A DNA stretch of 14,811 nucleotides from JAICMB01 sp049514735 (GTDB lineage: Bacteria > Acidobacteriota > Terriglobia > Bryobacterales > Bryobacteraceae): NCBI GenBank assembly GCA_049514735.1, contig JBEKUT010000367.1, forward strand, positions 1-14,811, written 5' to 3'. Made by a program: the position numbers and the translations under genes. This document shows, piece by piece, positions 13,903 through 14,811 of this stretch. Each line of letters starts with the position of its first letter. The stretch's first letter is position 1. Under the pieces are notes generated by a model, which did no database searches, had not been told where the DNA came from, and saw nothing but the letters and a program-made list of their open reading frames with translations.

Positions 13903-14418
13903 CTAGCGCTGAATTGCGAAGCGGTCTGAATTCGCCGCCGCCACTTTACGAATAATTCCACGACCGACTGCGTCGTCAATTATTTCGTCAACATCCTTGA
14001 CAGCTTGCTCTGCCTCTGGTAGGGACACATGCGGTTTCCGAAACGTGAGTTCTTCGGCCCGGCGCTCCAAAGCGACACTTCGATCAAGGGTGACGAAGAG
14101 CGCGGTAGCAATCTTTTCGAGATCGACGACTTTCTTTGAGGCCAGCCGCTCCGCAACAAAGTCGATTTCGCTCTTGAAGGTCTTTGGCGTCTCAGCACGC
14201 GCTAGAAACGGAGCGAGGGGGCCTGGGGTCATCGTTGGGCCATAAGGATACGGCTGCGGCTGCCATACTATCAGGCGCTCAGATTCCATCGCAGCGAGTA
14301 CATCTCGAAGTTCGAAAGAAAAGGGGCCATGCTTATAAAGGATAAACGAGACGTTAAGCGGCACCTTCAGAAGGTCTTGGAGGAAGTACCCCACCTTTTG
14401 AACGTTACTAATCTCCAA
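13903..14418 (-). CDS. YwgA-like uncharacterised protein, probably missing its N-terminus
   Basis: 171 codons from a TTG at 14418. It opens EISNVQKVGYFLQDLLKVPL, then SFILYKHGPFSFELRDVLAAM and PQPYPYGPTMTPG, followed by a helical C-terminal half (SEIDFVAERLASKKVVDLEK, PHVSLPEAEQAVKDVDEI). The VQKVGYFLQ plus YKHGPFSFELRD pairing resembles YwgA-type proteins, and loosely the DUF4065 type. The function is unknown. The frame is open upstream to a TAA just past 14487, but no ATG or GTG occurs between, and family members as I recall them start some 20 residues earlier. The end of the neighbouring mobile-type reading frame at 14441 overlaps this region. I infer that insertion or rearrangement removed the native start. 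GC is lower than in the left half, consistent with acquired DNA. Confidence 0.55.
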   Translation of the reverse strand: MEISNVQKVGYFLQDLLKVPLNVSFILYKHGPFSFELRDVLAAMESERLIVWQPQPYPYGPTMTPGPLAPFLARAETPKTFKSEIDFVAERLASKKVVDLEKIATALFVTLDRSVALERRAEELTFRKPHVSLPEAEQAVKDVDEIIDDAVGRGIIRKVAAANSDRFAIQR

Positions 14419-14440
14419 AATCTTGTTCGCCCGCGAAGAT

Positions 14441-14811
14441 TTACGCGGCGAGAGAACTGAGTTGAGCGAGTGTAGCCTGTCGCGCAGTTAGGAGCGCGGT
14501 GATGGCCTTGCGACCGGGGGGGTGATTTGATAGCGGTGAGTGCGGGTGACCTTTTGCAACAGACCGTGTGCTCGAAGGAGCCGGAGTTTACGGCTGATGG
14601 CGGCTGAGCGCCGCCGCTTTTCTTTCGCGGACTCAGCCGGAGTGGAAAATAGGAGCGCTTGCAGATCCCGGTTGCGCAGGCCATTGATGGTGAATTCGCC
14701 GCGGTTGACCGCTTCCAGCAACGCGATGTCCTCCGCAGCCCAAGGACGCAAAGCACGCACTCTTTTCCCGTTCCAGGTCGTGGACTGGGCCAGGCCGTCG
14801 GTTAATTCTTT
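14441..14811 (-). pseudogene. C-terminal winged-helix part of a mobile-associated protein, partial at the window edge, one frame break
   Basis: The minus strand is open from the right window edge (KELTDGLAQSTTWNGKRV) through RALRPWAAEDIALLEAVNRG, NGLRNRDLQALLFST, RRRSAAISRKLRLLRAHGL and VTRTHRYQIT. The written frame then stops at 14488. One base over, the reading continues as PPGRKAITALLTARQATLAQ to a TAA at 14441. The switch lies in a run of seven G (14516-14522); an eighth base would restore the frame. The pattern of a GEF-xx-NGLRNRxL helix followed by a winged helix ending RYxLT is one I recall from repeated, mobile-type proteins of Acidobacteriota, usually annotated as hypothetical. The N-terminal and any catalytic part lie outside the window, so the activity cannot be named. 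Confidence 0.5.

Noticed and set aside
13734..13955. A 73-codon open frame on the plus strand
   Set aside because: No ribosome site, no known motif, starts inside the GGACGCCA repeats and overlaps the end of the YwgA-like gene; not supported as a gene.
13613..14811. tRNA split by a group I intron rather than by an integrative element
   Set aside because: No 5' tRNA-Pro half is visible upstream on the minus strand within the window and two reading frames intervene; cannot be excluded beyond the edge.

Overview
The window looks like a chromosomal segment from an Acidobacteriota bacterium of the Bryobacterales/Solibacter type. This is inferred from gene content only: a zinc-ribbon Ser/Thr kinase with a polytopic tail, BACON/propeller/VCBS secreted proteins, a short-form sigma-70 factor paired with a coiled-coil membrane regulator, and a glycine/histidine-rich exported protein. 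GC content is high in most genes and looks lower to the right of about 13660.

Left part (1-9500), all intact genes on the minus strand. In transcription order these are a very large secreted protein (9200 to 5549; two duplicated propeller+BACON modules, a DUF11-like domain and five VCBS repeats; one frame break near 7451-7458), a secreted neprosin-family glutamic peptidase (5427-4081) with a clear terminator, a small exported protein (3339-2788) and a transmembrane Ser/Thr protein kinase (2731-38). Between the peptidase and the small exported protein lie two truncated, back-to-back gene remnants: the C-terminus of a SpoIIE/PP2C phosphatase on minus and an unrecognised gene on plus. They share a junction near 3581.

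Middle (9505-11110), plus strand: a sigma-70-like factor followed by a single-pass membrane protein that is probably its partner or anti-sigma regulator, divergent from the large secreted protein. A decayed TPR gene follows on minus (11086-about 11535).

Right part (11529-14811), accessory DNA. A two-gene module resembles the AbiE (type IV) toxin-antitoxin layout. Its first protein joins a PD-(D/E)XK nuclease-like domain, a winged helix and an AbiEi-like C-terminus. An ATGA overlap couples it to an AbiEii-like nucleotidyltransferase whose frame is broken twice. A near-consensus promoter (TTGACA-17-TACCAT) is interleaved with repeated ACACGGCCATGT-like half sites just upstream, which suggests autoregulation. 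The module ends 7 bp before a detached 3' half of a tRNA-Pro(GGG) gene, the usual footprint of an integrative element. Repeated GGAC(G/T)CCA motifs lie beside it. Beyond are a YwgA-like gene lacking a normal start and the C-terminus of a winged-helix protein running off the right edge.

Several frame breaks fall in homopolymer runs (C4/T4, T7, A4, G7), and the reconstructed proteins read smoothly through them. Either the assembly has indel errors or accessory genes are decaying here; the sequence alone cannot decide.
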